The notes under the pieces: model-generated
What the model saw: only the letters and a program-made list of their open reading frames with translations
The model's database searches: none
What the model was told of the DNA's origin: nothing
Position numbers and translations under genes: made by a program
In this document: positions 52,691 to 63,850 of the stretch, piece after piece
Layout: each line of letters opens with the position of its first letter
Position numbering within the stretch: the first letter of the stretch is position 1
Source: Mantis religiosa
Taxonomy: Eukaryota > Arthropoda > Insecta > Mantodea > Mantidae
NCBI GenBank assembly: GCA_030765055.1
Contig: CM060953.1
Span: 186,023,268-186,087,267 of the forward strand
Reading direction: 5' to 3'
DNA length: 64,000 nt

Positions 52691-53230
52691 CTCGGCTTCA
52701 TAAGATATAACAGGTACTGCCATAGTTTTATAAAACTTTAATATGGTATCTCTTCTTGTTTTGTTTTTCAATTTTCGTTTTATAGTGCCACAGATGTTTT
52801 GAAATTTATAGATCTTTTGTTTTGAATCTATATCACATTCATAGGATATATCACATCCTAAGTAATTAAAATATTTAACTTGTTCTAGTATTTCGTTTTT
52901 GAGCTGCATTTTGGACCGTGTTGGGTATTTACCAATAAAAGCCATAGCTTTCGTTTTCTCTGCTGACCTTGTTTTGTCGAGTTAGCACAAAGCTATTTGT
53001 AATCTGTCTTCAGTATCTGCCAGAGTGACCTGATCATCTGCAAACAGGTCTGTATTTAAGATTGTACAACCTAACTTTAAATCTACTTTCAAGTGTGCTT
53101 GCCTTTGGCAACTGCTGCGTCGATATAAATCTTAAAAAGAGTTGGCGACATTCGGTAGCCCTGTTTTACACCTAGGTTGATAGTTTCTGTCTTAAAACCA
53201 TTATCTATGCTAATACACCTCCCTTCGTAC
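52691..53230 (-). pseudogene. Non-LTR retrotransposon RT fragment
   Basis: Minus strand: GFKTETINLGVKQGYRMSPT, LFKIYID, then after frame breaks ADDQVTLADTEDRLQ (xADD palm motif), KTKAMAFIGKYPTRSKMQLK, EQVKYFNYLGCDISYECDID, ICGTIKRKLKNKTRR and LKFYKTMAVPVISY. This is the palm-thumb part of a LINE RT. The clade is uncertain. It ends in the middle of the SYGxE block at the mariner junction. Confidence 0.8.
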
Positions 53231-54096
53231 ATTTTAATTTTTTTCCTTTAAAAAACCCTCCTGGTAGGGGGTTTTGTGATTGGGCTGGTAACCCATCCAA
53301 GTAAAAAAAAAATGTACATTAAAAACTACCGTGTTATAATTAAAACTTTACGATACACCTTGTACTTCCTACTAGGAGTCCAATGAGCTGAAAACCGAAA
53401 GGATACCTCGAGGCTGGCATCGAACACGCAAACATTCCGTGGCTGAGAACCAGAGCTCCCACGCTCCAGCTCACTCCATCAGGAAACGGAATTCTTGTAA
53501 CAAATATGTAACTTAAGCTATTGTTGAATGAACATAGCACTTTTGCTACGACAGGAAAGACCTTTCCTTGTTTCTTTCCTCCGAAGTTGTTCACGAGTAC
53601 AAAGGACTGGAATAATAAGATCTGTTCACTTTTTTTTTCCAACTCCTTAAATCTTATCAAACGGTCTACTGCCTTTAATAAGAATTTCCGGCATTAATTT
53701 AACGTCTGTCACAATAATGCTTCGCCTTGTTTAGGTTTTTCAAATAAAGGAAGTTACTAAAGAAACATCCGTCTTTACCGGTTAACTGCTTTACTACCTT
53801 TTTCCTTATAATGAGAACTCCGACGACATCTGCCAGGTTTCAAAACCAAACATTAGATTTAATTTAATTCCATCTTGTCTAGACCTAGCACCTAAGGCAA
53901 CTTTTTCGGAATTCATCCTTTATTTGCCATTATACTCAGAGATATTTCTTTGTTTTAAACAAAAGGCAGTTGATTTTCTTTAATTCAACTGAAACTTCCG
54001 CCTTTTGAATTCTAACGTTTTGAAGCGCATTTTCTTAGTAGAGATTGTAAGTCATACAACGAAGGTAAAGAAACCTCACGCGCAGCACGACCTAAG
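53231..54096. other. Stretch with no recognised gene
   Basis: The 106-codon minus frame 53340-53660 includes a possible B-box-like gtgttcgatgcc region, but nothing firm. Confidence 0.35.
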
Positions 54097-54159
54097 TATG
54101 AGAGCTGTTCAATAAAGTATAATCACAATTTTTTGACAACATACTTTTACTCATCCTCA

Positions 54160-55473
54160 TAATTTTTATGGTCCTTCTCAAAATAGTCTCTCCTGAATGC
54201 GATGCACTTGTCTCAGTGTTTCTGCCAGTGTTCAAAGACATGCTGGAAACCATTTTTTGAGAGATCCTTCAAAATCGCCTCCGCAGCCTTCACCACTGCT
54301 TCTGATGATGGATAATGCCTCCCAGGAAGGCGTTTCTTCAACTTAGAGAACAGAAAAAATTAATAGGCGACTAAATCCGGACTATAGGGTGGGTGAGAAA
54401 TGCACGTTGAGTTTTGCAAGATATTCAACAAAATTGGCAATATGCGGCCTTGCATTATCCTGGTGCAGCATCCAGCCTGCTTCACGGAAAATGTGGTCTT
54501 TTGCGCCTGATATGGACTTGAACTGTTTTCAGGACATCCCTGTAGTATTGTCCAGTTGCTGATGTGTGTGCAGGTACAACATGCTGATAAACCATTCCAT
54601 GAATATCAAAGAATGAGATGACCATAACCTTCCCAGCAGAAGCAACCACTTTTGCTTTTTTGGGGGTTGGTGATGAAGGAGATTTCCAAACTGAGCTCTG
54701 CTGTTTGCTCTCAGGATCAAAATGATGTTACCAAGTTTCATCATCAGTGATTACGTTTCAGAGAAACTCCGGATCTTCCTCTAACATCAACTTTAACTGC
54801 ATGTGAATGTCCTTTTGTTCGGGAATCAACAGTCTTGGAACCCATCGCGCACAAACACGTCTCATTTGTAATGTTTCTGTCACCAACGTATGGGTGACAC
54901 CCAATGAAATGTTCAGTATTTCAGAAAGTGATCTTAAGGTAATTCGTCGATCCTCTCTCACAATGGCAGCAGCAGTGTTGATGTTTTCTTCCGTAAGAGT
55001 AGTAACTGAAGCACCGGGTCCACCTTCCTTTGAAATTGATTGTCTCCCCTCTTTAAACATTTTAAACCACCATCGAGCTGTGCTGTAGGGAAGAACAGAC
55101 TCTCCATAGGCCTCCTGTAACATTGTATAGGCCTCAACTGAAGATTTATTGGCCGCGCCGTGGCTCAGTGGTTAGACCGCTTGGCTCTCACCAAGGCGGC
55201 CGGGGTTCGATCCCAGGCGACCGCAAAGTGAGATTTGTGATGGACAACACGGCGCTGGGGCGGGCTTTCTCCGGTACCTCCGGTTTCCCCCGCCATCCTA
55301 TTCCACCGGTGCTCCATCTTCATCTCATGTATCATCAGTGTCATCGCCTGCGATGCCCTATGTTGTAAAAACGGGCGTTAAACACTACACATTTCATTTC
55401 ATTTTGAAGATTTTTTGAGACGCAAGCACAATTTCAAAGCCCCATATTGTTCCTCGCGTATTATCTCCATTGC
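54160..55473 (-). pseudogene. M2d mariner transposase
   Basis: Minus strand: N-terminus near 55473 (ATGGAGATAATACGCGAGGA), interrupted by SINE-1. Then from 55136 an open run of about 120 codons: TMLQEAYGESVLPYSTARWW, EDRRITLRSLSEILNISLGV, RRVCARWVPRLLIPEQKD and EEDPEFL. A stop precedes VITDDETW (first Asp), then VMVISFFDIHGMVYQHVVPA and HIRRKRPHF. The second- and third-Asp regions are frameshifted, and the C-terminus reads SQKMVSSMSLNTGRNTETSA. The best-preserved M2 N-terminal domain apart from M2c. Confidence 0.85.
55148..55404 (+). mobile_element. SINE-1 copy in M2d
   Basis: Flanked by tgaagattt (55139-55147 and 55405-55413), which is M2 coding sequence (aaatcttcag on the sense strand). 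Head gccgtggctcagtggttaga with box B ggttcgatccc. Close to the M1 copy in length and sequence. Confidence 0.9.
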
Positions 55474-55664
55474 AGCGGTAGGCGATACTGAACATGTCTG
55501 AACTTGCCTGGTTCTCACAGGCGGGAACCAGGAGCACCAACAATGAAACTACTACGGCGTGTTTGTTTCACATTAAGCTAATAGAATATAATAAAATTGA
55601 ATTTTAGTGCAGAAAATTATGATCGTAAAAAATTATGATAATTATTTATTGAACAGCCCACGTA

Positions 55665-56480
55665 GATCTTTGGTAGCTAAACACCTTCAGCATCAAGGAG
55701 TGATGACAGGAGGCTAAAGGGAACAATGACGCAGGAAGTCTAAACAGTTCCAGTCTCGCAGACCCTTTCCGTTTCTAATCTCTCTAGTTTATTTTATATC
55801 GCTTTGTCCAAAATACACGACAAGTTTATGTGTCAGACAGGTAGCCTGCTGGATGTCATCTCTATACCATAATACCTTGTCTCATCAATGTTCACAGAGG
55901 CATTAGTGCTAGGCAATTGCTCTCTGCTTCTGTTTCTGGCAAATAGTGGTTTCGACAAAGTCAAAAGTCCTCAGTACCAGACAAATATTTGTTTTCTTCT
56001 TCAGGTACCTGGCATATGGCACTGGGGTATCCTTATAGTCTATCTATTGATATTATATGTGAATAGATGGCAGCTAATTCGCTTTTAGTATCTATTTTCC
56101 TTTTTATTTTGGGTCTGCTTCGGGAATGAGAAAATCCACACAGTTGGATTTGAACCAGGGATCTCTCAACTGTCAGCCTAATATGTTCCATTAAGGCATC
56201 AGTAACCTCTCAGGGTAACTATTAGGGGATGATAAAATAAAGTTATTATTCTCTCAGTTTTAAATAATATTAAAGGTAACTGGCGTTTTCTTCCAACTAG
56301 AAAATTTTGACTTTTATCCATATTTGAGTTCAATGTCCGGATATAAAGCTTTCCTTCACTTTCGCTTTTGTTGATTCCAGTGCTTATTTGTAAAAATGTA
56401 CGTCATTAAACGAAAAACTGGATAGCGAGATTTTAACACAAACTTCCTGAATAAAATTGTATAATTTGTTATAAAGAGAG
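55665..56480. other. Stretch with no recognised gene; possible tRNA-like relic
   Basis: Minus-strand sequence at ~56140-56215 has ggttcaaatccaac (B-box-like) and tgatgccttaatggaa (A-box-like), so it may be a decayed tRNA or SINE head. The plus frame 55888-56088 is unrecognised. Confidence 0.35.
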
Positions 56481-56489
56481 TACCACTGT

Positions 56490-56705
56490 TTCATTTTTGT
56501 TGCCAAATTTGTTCGCCCTATACCTTCCATTGATTACAGTAAAATATACCATGCCAGTCTGTATCATCTTCTCCACACACTGGGCACTTCCATTTATCCT
56601 TATCATATCTAATACCATTCATAATTCTGACTCCTGTCCTCGCCCAAGCGAATCATGCTCTCCCAAGCTTATTACACACATCTATGTACTTTTGCCTACC
56701 CCACA
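56490..56705 (-). pseudogene. Non-LTR retrotransposon ORF2 C-terminal zinc-knuckle fragment
   Basis: Minus strand: FAWARTGVRIMNGIRYDKDK, then WKCPVCGEDDTDWHGIFYC, giving a C-x2-C-x6-H-x4-C pattern after an ARTG block, as at the end of many LINE ORF2 proteins. It lies directly next to the GTAT duplication of the LTR at 56710. Confidence 0.65.
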
Positions 56706-56709
56706 GTAT

Positions 56710-58203
56710 TGTGACTTTGTGGGTACGTAGAATTAAAAGTCCAATTGTACAAACTCAAAATGTTCTTTATTTCCACCGAATTACAGTTGGTACAATTGCC
56801 GATTACATAGAATTACTTAGCGCACACAATTACAATCCACCAGTTCGTCTGTCACAGGTCCATTCCACCTCACAATCACATACAACTCCTCCGTTTTCTC
56901 ACTCGGCGATCCTCACAGCTGCTCGCCAAGGACTCAGCTGACTAGCAGCAGACCAGCAGCAGAAGAGACGAGTCGTCCAGGTTTACCTGGACGGAGTGTT
57001 TGCTGCCCAGCACCTAGCCGCTTATTGCGGCTTTATCTGGGCAGTATAGAAGAGTCTTCATTTGTCTCACGCGATTGTTTTCGGCAGTGGACCTATCTAC
57101 CCTTGTGCGCGCAATCACCCTGTGGGGGGATGCGCCAGTGCTGGCTGCGCTCTTCCGCCTGCCTGGGAGGCATCTGAGCACAGTCCGCTTAACAGGCTAG
57201 AGGGAAAGGAACAGTGTTAAGGTATTGAGTTTACCAAGCCCATTTCTGGGCTTAGGAGGTTGGAGTCAAGGGGTGGTGGCCCTGTTCGGTACTAGTTACC
57301 CAAGGCATCTTTGGGTAACCGGTAGCTCGGTCGGCGGCGAGGAACCCTGTGGTCGTAACGGCCAAGGGTGTTCACCAGTATATTTGGATGGGAATCCAGC
57401 TTATCGTAGATGGTGCGCGATCTCTCCCGCACCACGTCCACGATGTACGGGATCCCAGAGTATGTATGTAGGATGTGGGACGCGAATCGACGCCCGGTAT
57501 CGTAGATCATGCGCAATGCCCTGTTCTGGACGCGCTGGAGTCTGCGAATAGTGGTCGGAGCCGCTGATCCCCAGACTTCGCAGCCGTACAGAATCAGGGG
57601 CGGTACAATCGCCCGATACAGGCGTAGTTTGAGGTGCGTTGGCATAGTGGATTTGAGTATTGGGTATAACTGCGTTAGCGCTGCATGCCCTTCTCCGGCT
57701 TTGACCCGGACATGAGGTGCGTAGGTGAGACCGCGATCGAGGTGGACGCCAAGGTATTTGGCAGTGGGAACCCAAGGGATTTGCCTCTGCCTTAACCTCA
57801 GCGACCAATCCGGTCGCCTGACTCGGACCTTAGCCAGGAGAACAGCAGAGATCTTCTCGGGGCTAATGGCCATCCTCCACTTCTCACTCCAACGGTCAAT
57901 GGCTCGGAGCTGGCGCTGCAGCGGAGGATGACAATATCTTAGGTTTTTGTTACGTGCTATTATGAGGACGTCGTCGTGCAACGCGACGCTTATATAGGCA
58001 GATCGCAGCATCTCGAAGCTTCGCGGCTCGGGACAATCATCCCGATGGTTCCAGACGTCAGGGGGAGGGGAAAGAGACGGTACAGTGGCTCGTCTAACCA
58101 TTCCCTCCGTGAGCGCCTCAAGATAAATGAATAGGCGTGGTCTGAATGCCTCCTGTCCCCTACCCAGCTCCAGTTTGTCGTGTCTTCCGATAACTGGGTG
58201 ACA
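56710..58203 (-). mobile_element. Solo LTR (LTR-A family) containing a nested Jockey-type LINE
   Basis: Minus-strand LTR starting tgtcacccagttatcggaag and ending cccacaaagtcaca, flanked by GTAT on both sides (56706-56709 and 58204-58207). The TATA box is at 57989-57996, and AATAAAGAACA lies near the end. LTR parts are ~57980-58203 and 56710-~57040, collinear with 6257-6719. A GC-rich LINE fragment occupies the middle. Confidence 0.85.
57292..57979 (-). pseudogene. Jockey-type LINE RT C-terminal half, fused to LTR sequence
   Basis: The open frame continues upstream to 58101, but its first ~42 codons are LTR U3 sequence read by chance. LINE homology begins at DDVLIIARNKNLRYC (remains of the ADD palm motif with the preceding residues lost). 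It runs on through LRAIDRWSEKWRMAISPEKI, VPTAKYLGVHLDRGLTYAPH, RLYRAIVPPLILYGCEVWGS and RRLQRVQNRALRMIYDTGRR to GIPYIVDVVRERSRTIYDKL. These are the thumb and C-terminal blocks of Jockey-clade RT. The copy is 5'-truncated, and about 250-340 bp of 3' UTR follow. It is GC-rich compared with its flanks. Confidence 0.85.
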
Positions 58204-58392
58204 GTATTTTTATTTTTATATATGTGCTTAACAAGCTTTTGTCTCTTGTACTCGCAAAAATAATGATAAACTAAATGAAATCACACACAGTCATTCAAAG
58301 CTATAACCAGAGGCAAGAGTTTTTGTTTTTAACGATTTTCCTTTATTCGAGAGGAATAGTTTTTGGCGATAAATGAGAAAATTACTGTAGAA

Positions 58393-58535
58393 ACGTAGAG
58401 TCAGAATGAAAAATTCAATTCCATAGCCGGGATTTGAAACACGGATCCTCTGGATTCCGTCCAGCCGCTCTACCATTGAGCTACTATTGCCAACCTGCCG
58501 ATATGACATTAAATTCTCCAACTGACTCGTACAGG
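58393..58535 (-). repeat. T3 tRNA-like repeat, single copy
   Basis: Minus-strand tRNA-like sequence (~58430-58491: gctcaatggtagagcggctg and ggttcaaatcccggctatgg in slightly decayed form), the tail gaatttttcattctgactct, and upstream gagtcagttggagaatttaa. One isolated unit. Confidence 0.8.
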
Positions 58536-58754
58536 CAGCATCTCTCGATTTCATCAAAACATGCCTCGCTTCACAAGGCGTGTTCGCCGTCAGCGTAGAA
58601 ATATCGACACGTTAACTCACGCAATAAGCAGCAACATTAATTCAGATGTATATCACTGCATAAAGCTATGGGAAGCTGCCGAAACAGGCACTATCCTTGG
58701 TTGGAAAATGCATCTAGACTTCAAGGGTACTACTGTCAGTGGTGCAATTGTTTG

Positions 58755-58757
<3 letters not shown>

Positions 58758-58803
<46 letters not shown>
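58758..58803. repeat. (TA)n microsatellite
   Basis: About 22 TA dinucleotides. The frames 58561-58824 and 58739-58966 across it are not supported as genes. Confidence 0.95.
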
Positions 58804-58806
<3 letters not shown>

Positions 58807-59079
58807 AACTCGATCAATTGGTGATCATGTTTTGCTGCATCTTCAAGATTTTCAGGATAACATAATTGGAATGCATCAAATGTCTGCAGTAGCCCAAAAA
58901 ACTGTTTTAACATTTAACCTAAATCCATGTAGATGGCAGAGCAGTATATGGTGTATATGGTGTTAGAAATTCAAAGCGAACAAACACAACTAAAAAAAAT
59001 ATATACAAAAAAATTCACGAAATTGAATTTTTGCTTTTCTTTTGCTGTACCATTTACATTATGTTGACTCAAATTTCCC

Positions 59080-59530
59080 CGTTTTTCACTAGCGCGTTGC
59101 ACCGAGCCTACAAGACAACCTTTCCGGCCCTCGGGCGGCGAGGCCTCAACTGCCGGCATGGTTCCGAGGCGAACTCCCACGGGACTTTGAAAATTTTCGC
59201 TCGGAGTTGGACTTTGAAAAATTTTGATCGAGGTGAAAAAAATGTTTTTTGATAATTGTGAAACATGCATCACTGGTATTCGTTTGATAAATAAAACACA
59301 TCCTAAGTGCCGTTTTTGCAAATTTGTCCCTCTTTCACTAGCGCTTTGCACCGTATTGGACTAAGAAATAGTTTCGATTTCGGGCAAAAATAATTTTTTT
59401 AAAAACATGAAATATACATCACCAGCATTCGTTTAGAAGGGGAAACTCATCCCAAGAATCGTTTTTGCAAATTTCCGCGTTTTCGATAGCGCGTTGCACC
59501 GAGCCTACAAGACGACCTTTCCTATTATAT
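59080..59530. repeat. Three diverged repeats of an unknown unit
   Basis: The block tagcgcgttgcaccgagcct with acaagacraccttt occurs at ~59090 and ~59487, and a diverged version (tagcgctttgcaccgtattg) at ~59338. Each is preceded by cgtttttgcaaattt and a cc/cg-rich link, and separated by catcactggtattcgttt/catcaccagcattcgttt. Coherent minus-strand peptides (GCLVGSVQRAS; GRLVGSVQRAI) recur, but I recognise no family. Confidence 0.6.
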
Positions 59531-59964
59531 TGGCTAAAGGTACTGAGAAGGTATTGAACAAATAGGAAACTACTCTCAGACATTACATTCACATGAAAAT
59601 ATTGTTCCTCAGGGCTAAAGAATGTGTTCCGAAATGCCCGAAAGTTAAAAACGAATACAATCAATACCTCAACAAACACTACCCAGATTTAGAAGCTAAA
59701 CAGTTCCCATTGCCTGTACTGACACGTTAGTCTAGCTGGTTTAAGCAGCTATTGACAGCTACAGATGTATCTTTTATTTTGAAAAGTGCAGAGCGATGCG
59801 CAGTGGTATCTGGACGAGTCCACCTTAGAACGGTTGCAACTGGAGGGGAGAGCAGGTCAGTTACGTACCAGTTGCGAGCAACTAAACACGTGCAGAGCTA
59901 CTCGTTAACACTGCAGCTTGTTTCAAAATGTGATTGTCTCCTGGTTCCAAGAGAGCATTTATAA

Positions 59965-60775
59965 ATGACGCCTCCTAGCAGCACATTAGGAAATAAAGTG
60001 CTACATTTAAAAACACGAGAAGTAATAACCAATATCCATAGATTTATAAAAATGGAACAATGGTCTGGGTCAGTCATAAAAATCTGGGGAAGGGTATCTG
60101 AGGCAACAGTTGAGTCTGAAAGCAGTTTAGGAGAGTTATTAAGGAAAGAAAAGCCATTGGTGCTAGTGCAACACCGTCCTTCTCTATGCCCAGTAAACAA
60201 AGATTAAGAACATACACAAAATCTAATTTGGATGTTTTAATTCAGAAGAAGTTAGGCGAACTATGAATAATTTTTAAAGCACAGGAAAACAAAGACCAAC
60301 TTTGAAGAAAGTGCTTATGAAGCTAAAAATTCTACGACTTCCAAGGCAGTGTCTGAACATTAAGAAGAGTTCTTTTGAAGCTAGGATTATTTAAAAAAAA
60401 AAACACTAAGCGTGACAGACAAATTTTAATCGAACATCGCACCATACGTGCAAAAAGGCTTAAGTATTTACGAAATATTCGGAGATATCGAAGTGAAGTT
60501 TATATAGTTTATATGGATAAAACTTATATAAATACAGCACATACTGAACCATATGCCTGGAGTGAAATACGTTACAGGGACTCTGCCGCGATGTTGAAAG
60601 TCCGACAGTTGTTTATCATGTCTGCTGGAGGAGAACAGGGTTTTGTTCTAAATTACTATGTGCTATTTAAGATCCAACAAAAGCGTGGAGATTACTACCA
60701 TAGTAAGAACTACAACTTAGTTTATAAGAGCTGCAAAACTGGCTTCGAGACTGAAATTTGTTTTTAGACACCTTA
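59965..60775 (+). pseudogene. Tc1-like DDE transposase, 3'-truncated
   Basis: N-terminal part LHLKTREVITNIHRFIKMEQ (59965-60207), then a frameshifted middle (RPTLKKVLMKLKILRLPRQC), then an open frame 60375-60767. This has LIEHRTIRAKRLKYLRNIRR, YIVYMDKTYINTAHTEPYAW (first Asp followed by K where E/D is usual), FIMSAGGEQGFVLNYYVLFK and QQKRGDYYHSKNY. The block with the second catalytic residue (VIDNAxYH) and the C-terminus are missing. The family is widespread in insects and distinct from mariners M1-M4. Confidence 0.75.
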
Positions 60776-60906
60776 CGCACCGCCCTCCCCTCTCGTAATC
60801 TTATGCGTGTGACGCATTGTGGCGATAGGTGCACTATCCCCACTACAGTTGCTACTCATACCTACCGCGCAGGATTCCTGTCAAGATAAAATAATACATC
60901 TGTACT

Positions 60907-62390
60907 TTGATGCAATTTTTGCTTTCTTTTCTAGTAGAAAAGGTTCCATTTCCTGCGCAAAATTTGTTAAATGATCATTTTTGCGACGCCAAGTGTAGCA
61001 ATACTGTAAAGATACAGACAATATCTGTTTCTGAAAATTGCAGATTGGTAATGGATCCAGTATTAGAATTCCAATCTAAACAAAAGCCTGTAGCTCATTT
61101 TGTTTTATCCCGAATTATCTCGCTGAGAGCCAAATGTGAAATATTAGAAGGTGGTCACTTTGGAAACAGAGTAAGTGCACTTGTAGATCATATCATGGAT
61201 CACCGTGTTAGAGAAGCAGTAGAAGAGAATCTAAAAGTTTGCTGCCGTATGAATTTATCTAAACTGAACTTCATTATGGAAAAAGAAGCTGATGATGTAA
61301 TAACCATAAAAGCTTTAGATTATTTGAGCCTTCTAGACTAGTTACTGAATCAAGTATAGGTGATTTAAATCATGTAATGACAGTATTTGAACAACTAAAT
61401 GCATTTAAAGCCAGTAGTATTACTTGTGATTCTGATTTGTTTCTTTATTACAAAGAGCTTTGTGACATTGTTGGACAGCAAAGCCATGCTGGTAACGATA
61501 ACAGATTAGATGTATACCTCGGCCGTTCTATCTGCGGCTCTGACATTTCTCGAGAGGGGGAAGCGGGCTGTTGCCAGTTCTTGAGCGGGAATTTCAAGCA
61601 GAGGAACAATGCGTATTTTAAATATTTCATGTATTTGCATATTTCACGAACCAGTAGCCATATTATTATAATAGCGATAATAATAGGACTTACGAACACT
61701 AAACATCGGAGTTCACGCACGAAAATTATACCAAAGAAAGTTCACCAGCGCAAGCCTCTATTAGGCCACGTGGCTCAAACAAATTTAAGCTGGCAACATG
61801 GTGTTGGGTTCGGGAGCCACGCCTACCAGCGACAATGCTGATTGGTACTAGCAGAGTTTTAACTTCCTGACCACGACACCGGATGTACAGACTCCCAGTA
61901 TCACCAACAGAAGCAGTTGGTGTGCGTGAAAGGTGTGAACGAAATATTTGAATGGAGTGATGCTGTAAAGAATATCTTGCATGATAATGCAATTACAAGT
62001 TGTATTTAAATGTTTTGAAGCTAATAGATTCCTATACTCTCATTATAAAGATAATTCTGACGATATATTTTCAATTACTCATTATTATATGTTGGTACTA
62101 GTAACCTTCCCCCTCCACCTCCTGCAGCCACTAAATGTCAGAGCCGAAGATACGGCGGCCGGACAGTAGTAACAGCACTCTTGGCATTGAAGGTAAAAGC
62201 TGATTCTTACCGCAATTTCTGTTAAAAGTCCCTTCAATGTCTTTGGTTGCCGATGTCAAACGCTGACAGTGAGAGATTTTTCTCTACATACAACTTAGTT
62301 GTGACAGAACAAAAGAATAAATAGGAAAAGCGAAAATATCACAACTTTGTATGCTGCAATTTGGAGATGTCTGTGTGTGATATTTGATCT
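60907..62390 (+). pseudogene. Probable hAT transposase remnant
   Basis: The firm part is 62239-62386: CLWLPMSNADSERFFSTYNL, VVTEQKNK, a stop, KRKYHNFVCCNLEM, a hAT C-terminal dimerisation domain with the usual S-x-x-(D/E)-R-x-FS core. The frames 60907-61341 (VAHFVLSRIISLRAKCEILE; MNLSKLNFIMEKEADDVITI) and 61377-~61500 (DLFLYYKELCDIVG) are coherent and in the same orientation and could be its upstream part. I do not recognise them individually, and 61500-61900 looks like unrelated sequence. Not the same family as the two ZMYM1-like hATs. Confidence 0.5.
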
Positions 62391-62559
62391 TATTCATGTT
62401 ACCTACTACCTGCTGATTTCAAATAAAATATTTTAATTTGGTAAAAAAGGGGTTTTAACAGTTGTACTACTCTAGTTACTTGTTACTTTTCATTTGAGCC
62501 ATGCCATTGCTCATTAATTCTACCCAAAAATTTGCGCAAAATTAATGCGAATTTATGGT

Positions 62560-63850
62560 AAAGAAAACACAAAATACCATACATTAAAATTATAAATTGG
62601 AATTTTGTAAATAAATGTCACCACAAAATCCTGCCATGCCATGTGGTGCTGGCTGGCTGTATATAGCCAGAAGGTTTTTGCTGCGTGCCCACCCGTTAAA
62701 GGTTTTACCGCAGGTAAGGTATTTGATACGGGATTTTGTAGGATGGATATGGTGTAGGTTTTGAGATTGATGAATTTTTTGAGGTTACAATTATTGTACC
62801 TTCGGGATGAAAGGACAGGATGCAATACACAGCACTCTGGTGTTTTTATTTTAGTTTAGGTTGGGGAGAATTTTGTTGCCAAACAATTTAGGAGATTATG
62901 TGGAGCTCAGCTTTAGCTGCTGTTAGGATTAGCTCCTGGGTTATCTAGGGTGCCCGCATGCCATGCGGAGGATCCGGTGTTGTCGAGAACGGTGTCTAGT
63001 GGGGTCATAGTCTCCCAGTGATCTAACAAGGGCGCTTCTATGAGTTGGTAAAGTTGCGTAGAATTTTAATGCCCGGCGCCTAATTTCGTCCTCCACATAT
63101 GGAAGTCCCGAGGCTTCGTGAAGCAACCTAGTAGGAAAATAGCGACCCACAGAATAGATAGACCGTAGCCCTCTATTCTGTGCACGTTGAAGCCATGCCA
63201 ACCAGCTATCTGCGGCCATGCCTGAGATCTTGCAGGCATATAGCATCACGGGGATCACCAGCGATCGGAAGAGGTATAACCTCAGGACAAGCGTCATCGA
63301 CCTCGACCCCAGCATAGGATACAGGGAGCCGTTTGCTCCCTGTACCCTTGCCGCTAGGTGTCTGATGTGTTGGCGAAAGGCTAGGCCTCTATCCAATGTT
63401 ACTCCAAGGTATCGGACAGAGTTAGTCCACTCTATCCTTCGACCTCGGAAACTGAAGTTGGGGCAGTCTGCAGGGGTGTGGCGCTTTGTGAAAGGTATGG
63501 CGTGGCTTTTGTCCGGATTTACGGACATCCGCCAACGCCGGCATCACTGTTGTGTGAGACGGAGGTGTCTCTGTATGGGGTTGAAGGCTCAGAGTGTGTG
63601 TCTGTCTTTGCAGAACAGAAGTACGTCGTCAGCGCATTGTGCCATTACGACTCGTGGTTCTGCGGGGAAATCTGCCATAAAGACGTTGAATAAGCTGGGA
63701 GATAATACAGAGCCTTCGGGTCTAAGTGTTGATGTTTTCCCCGCAACTGTGACTTTAAAAGTGCGGTGTCGCAAGAAGCTGTGTAGAATGTTGATCATCT
63801 GTTTTGGGAGCGCCAGTTGGATCAATTTATACATTGCCTTTGATTATAAC
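62560..63850 (-). mobile_element. Jockey-type LINE, 5'-truncated
   Basis: The minus-strand ORF2 remnant (62941-63850) is followed by ~380 bp of 3' UTR (to about 62560). Sequence upstream of ~63850 is no longer RT-like, so the copy is truncated inside the RT palm, the usual result of incomplete reverse transcription. Confidence 0.75.
62941..63834 (-). pseudogene. Jockey-type LINE reverse transcriptase, C-terminal half
   Basis: 63589-63834: MYKLIQLALPKQMINILHSF, FKVTVAGKTSTLRPEGSVLS, PSLFNVFMADFP and QCADDVLLF (palm motif, usually YADD). A stop and frameshift near 63540-63590 follow. Then 62941-63528: MSVNPDKSHAIPFTK, RRIEWTNSVRYLGVTLDRGL, LRLYLFRSLVIPVMLYACKI, LAWLQRAQNRGLRSIYSVGR and EASGLPYVEDEIRRRALKFY. 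It is similar in layout to the LINE at 57.3 kb but a different subfamily. The plus-strand frame 63218-63919 is a shadow. Confidence 0.88.

Larger units (their letters stand above)
54099..55662 (-). mobile_element. Mariner M2d, full length with nested SINE-1
   Basis: TA at 54097-54098 and 55663-55664. Termini gagagctgttcaataaagta and the complement of ataattatttattgaacagc. Removing the SINE leaves ~1.3 kb, as for M2b. The transposase is on the minus strand. Confidence 0.9.
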
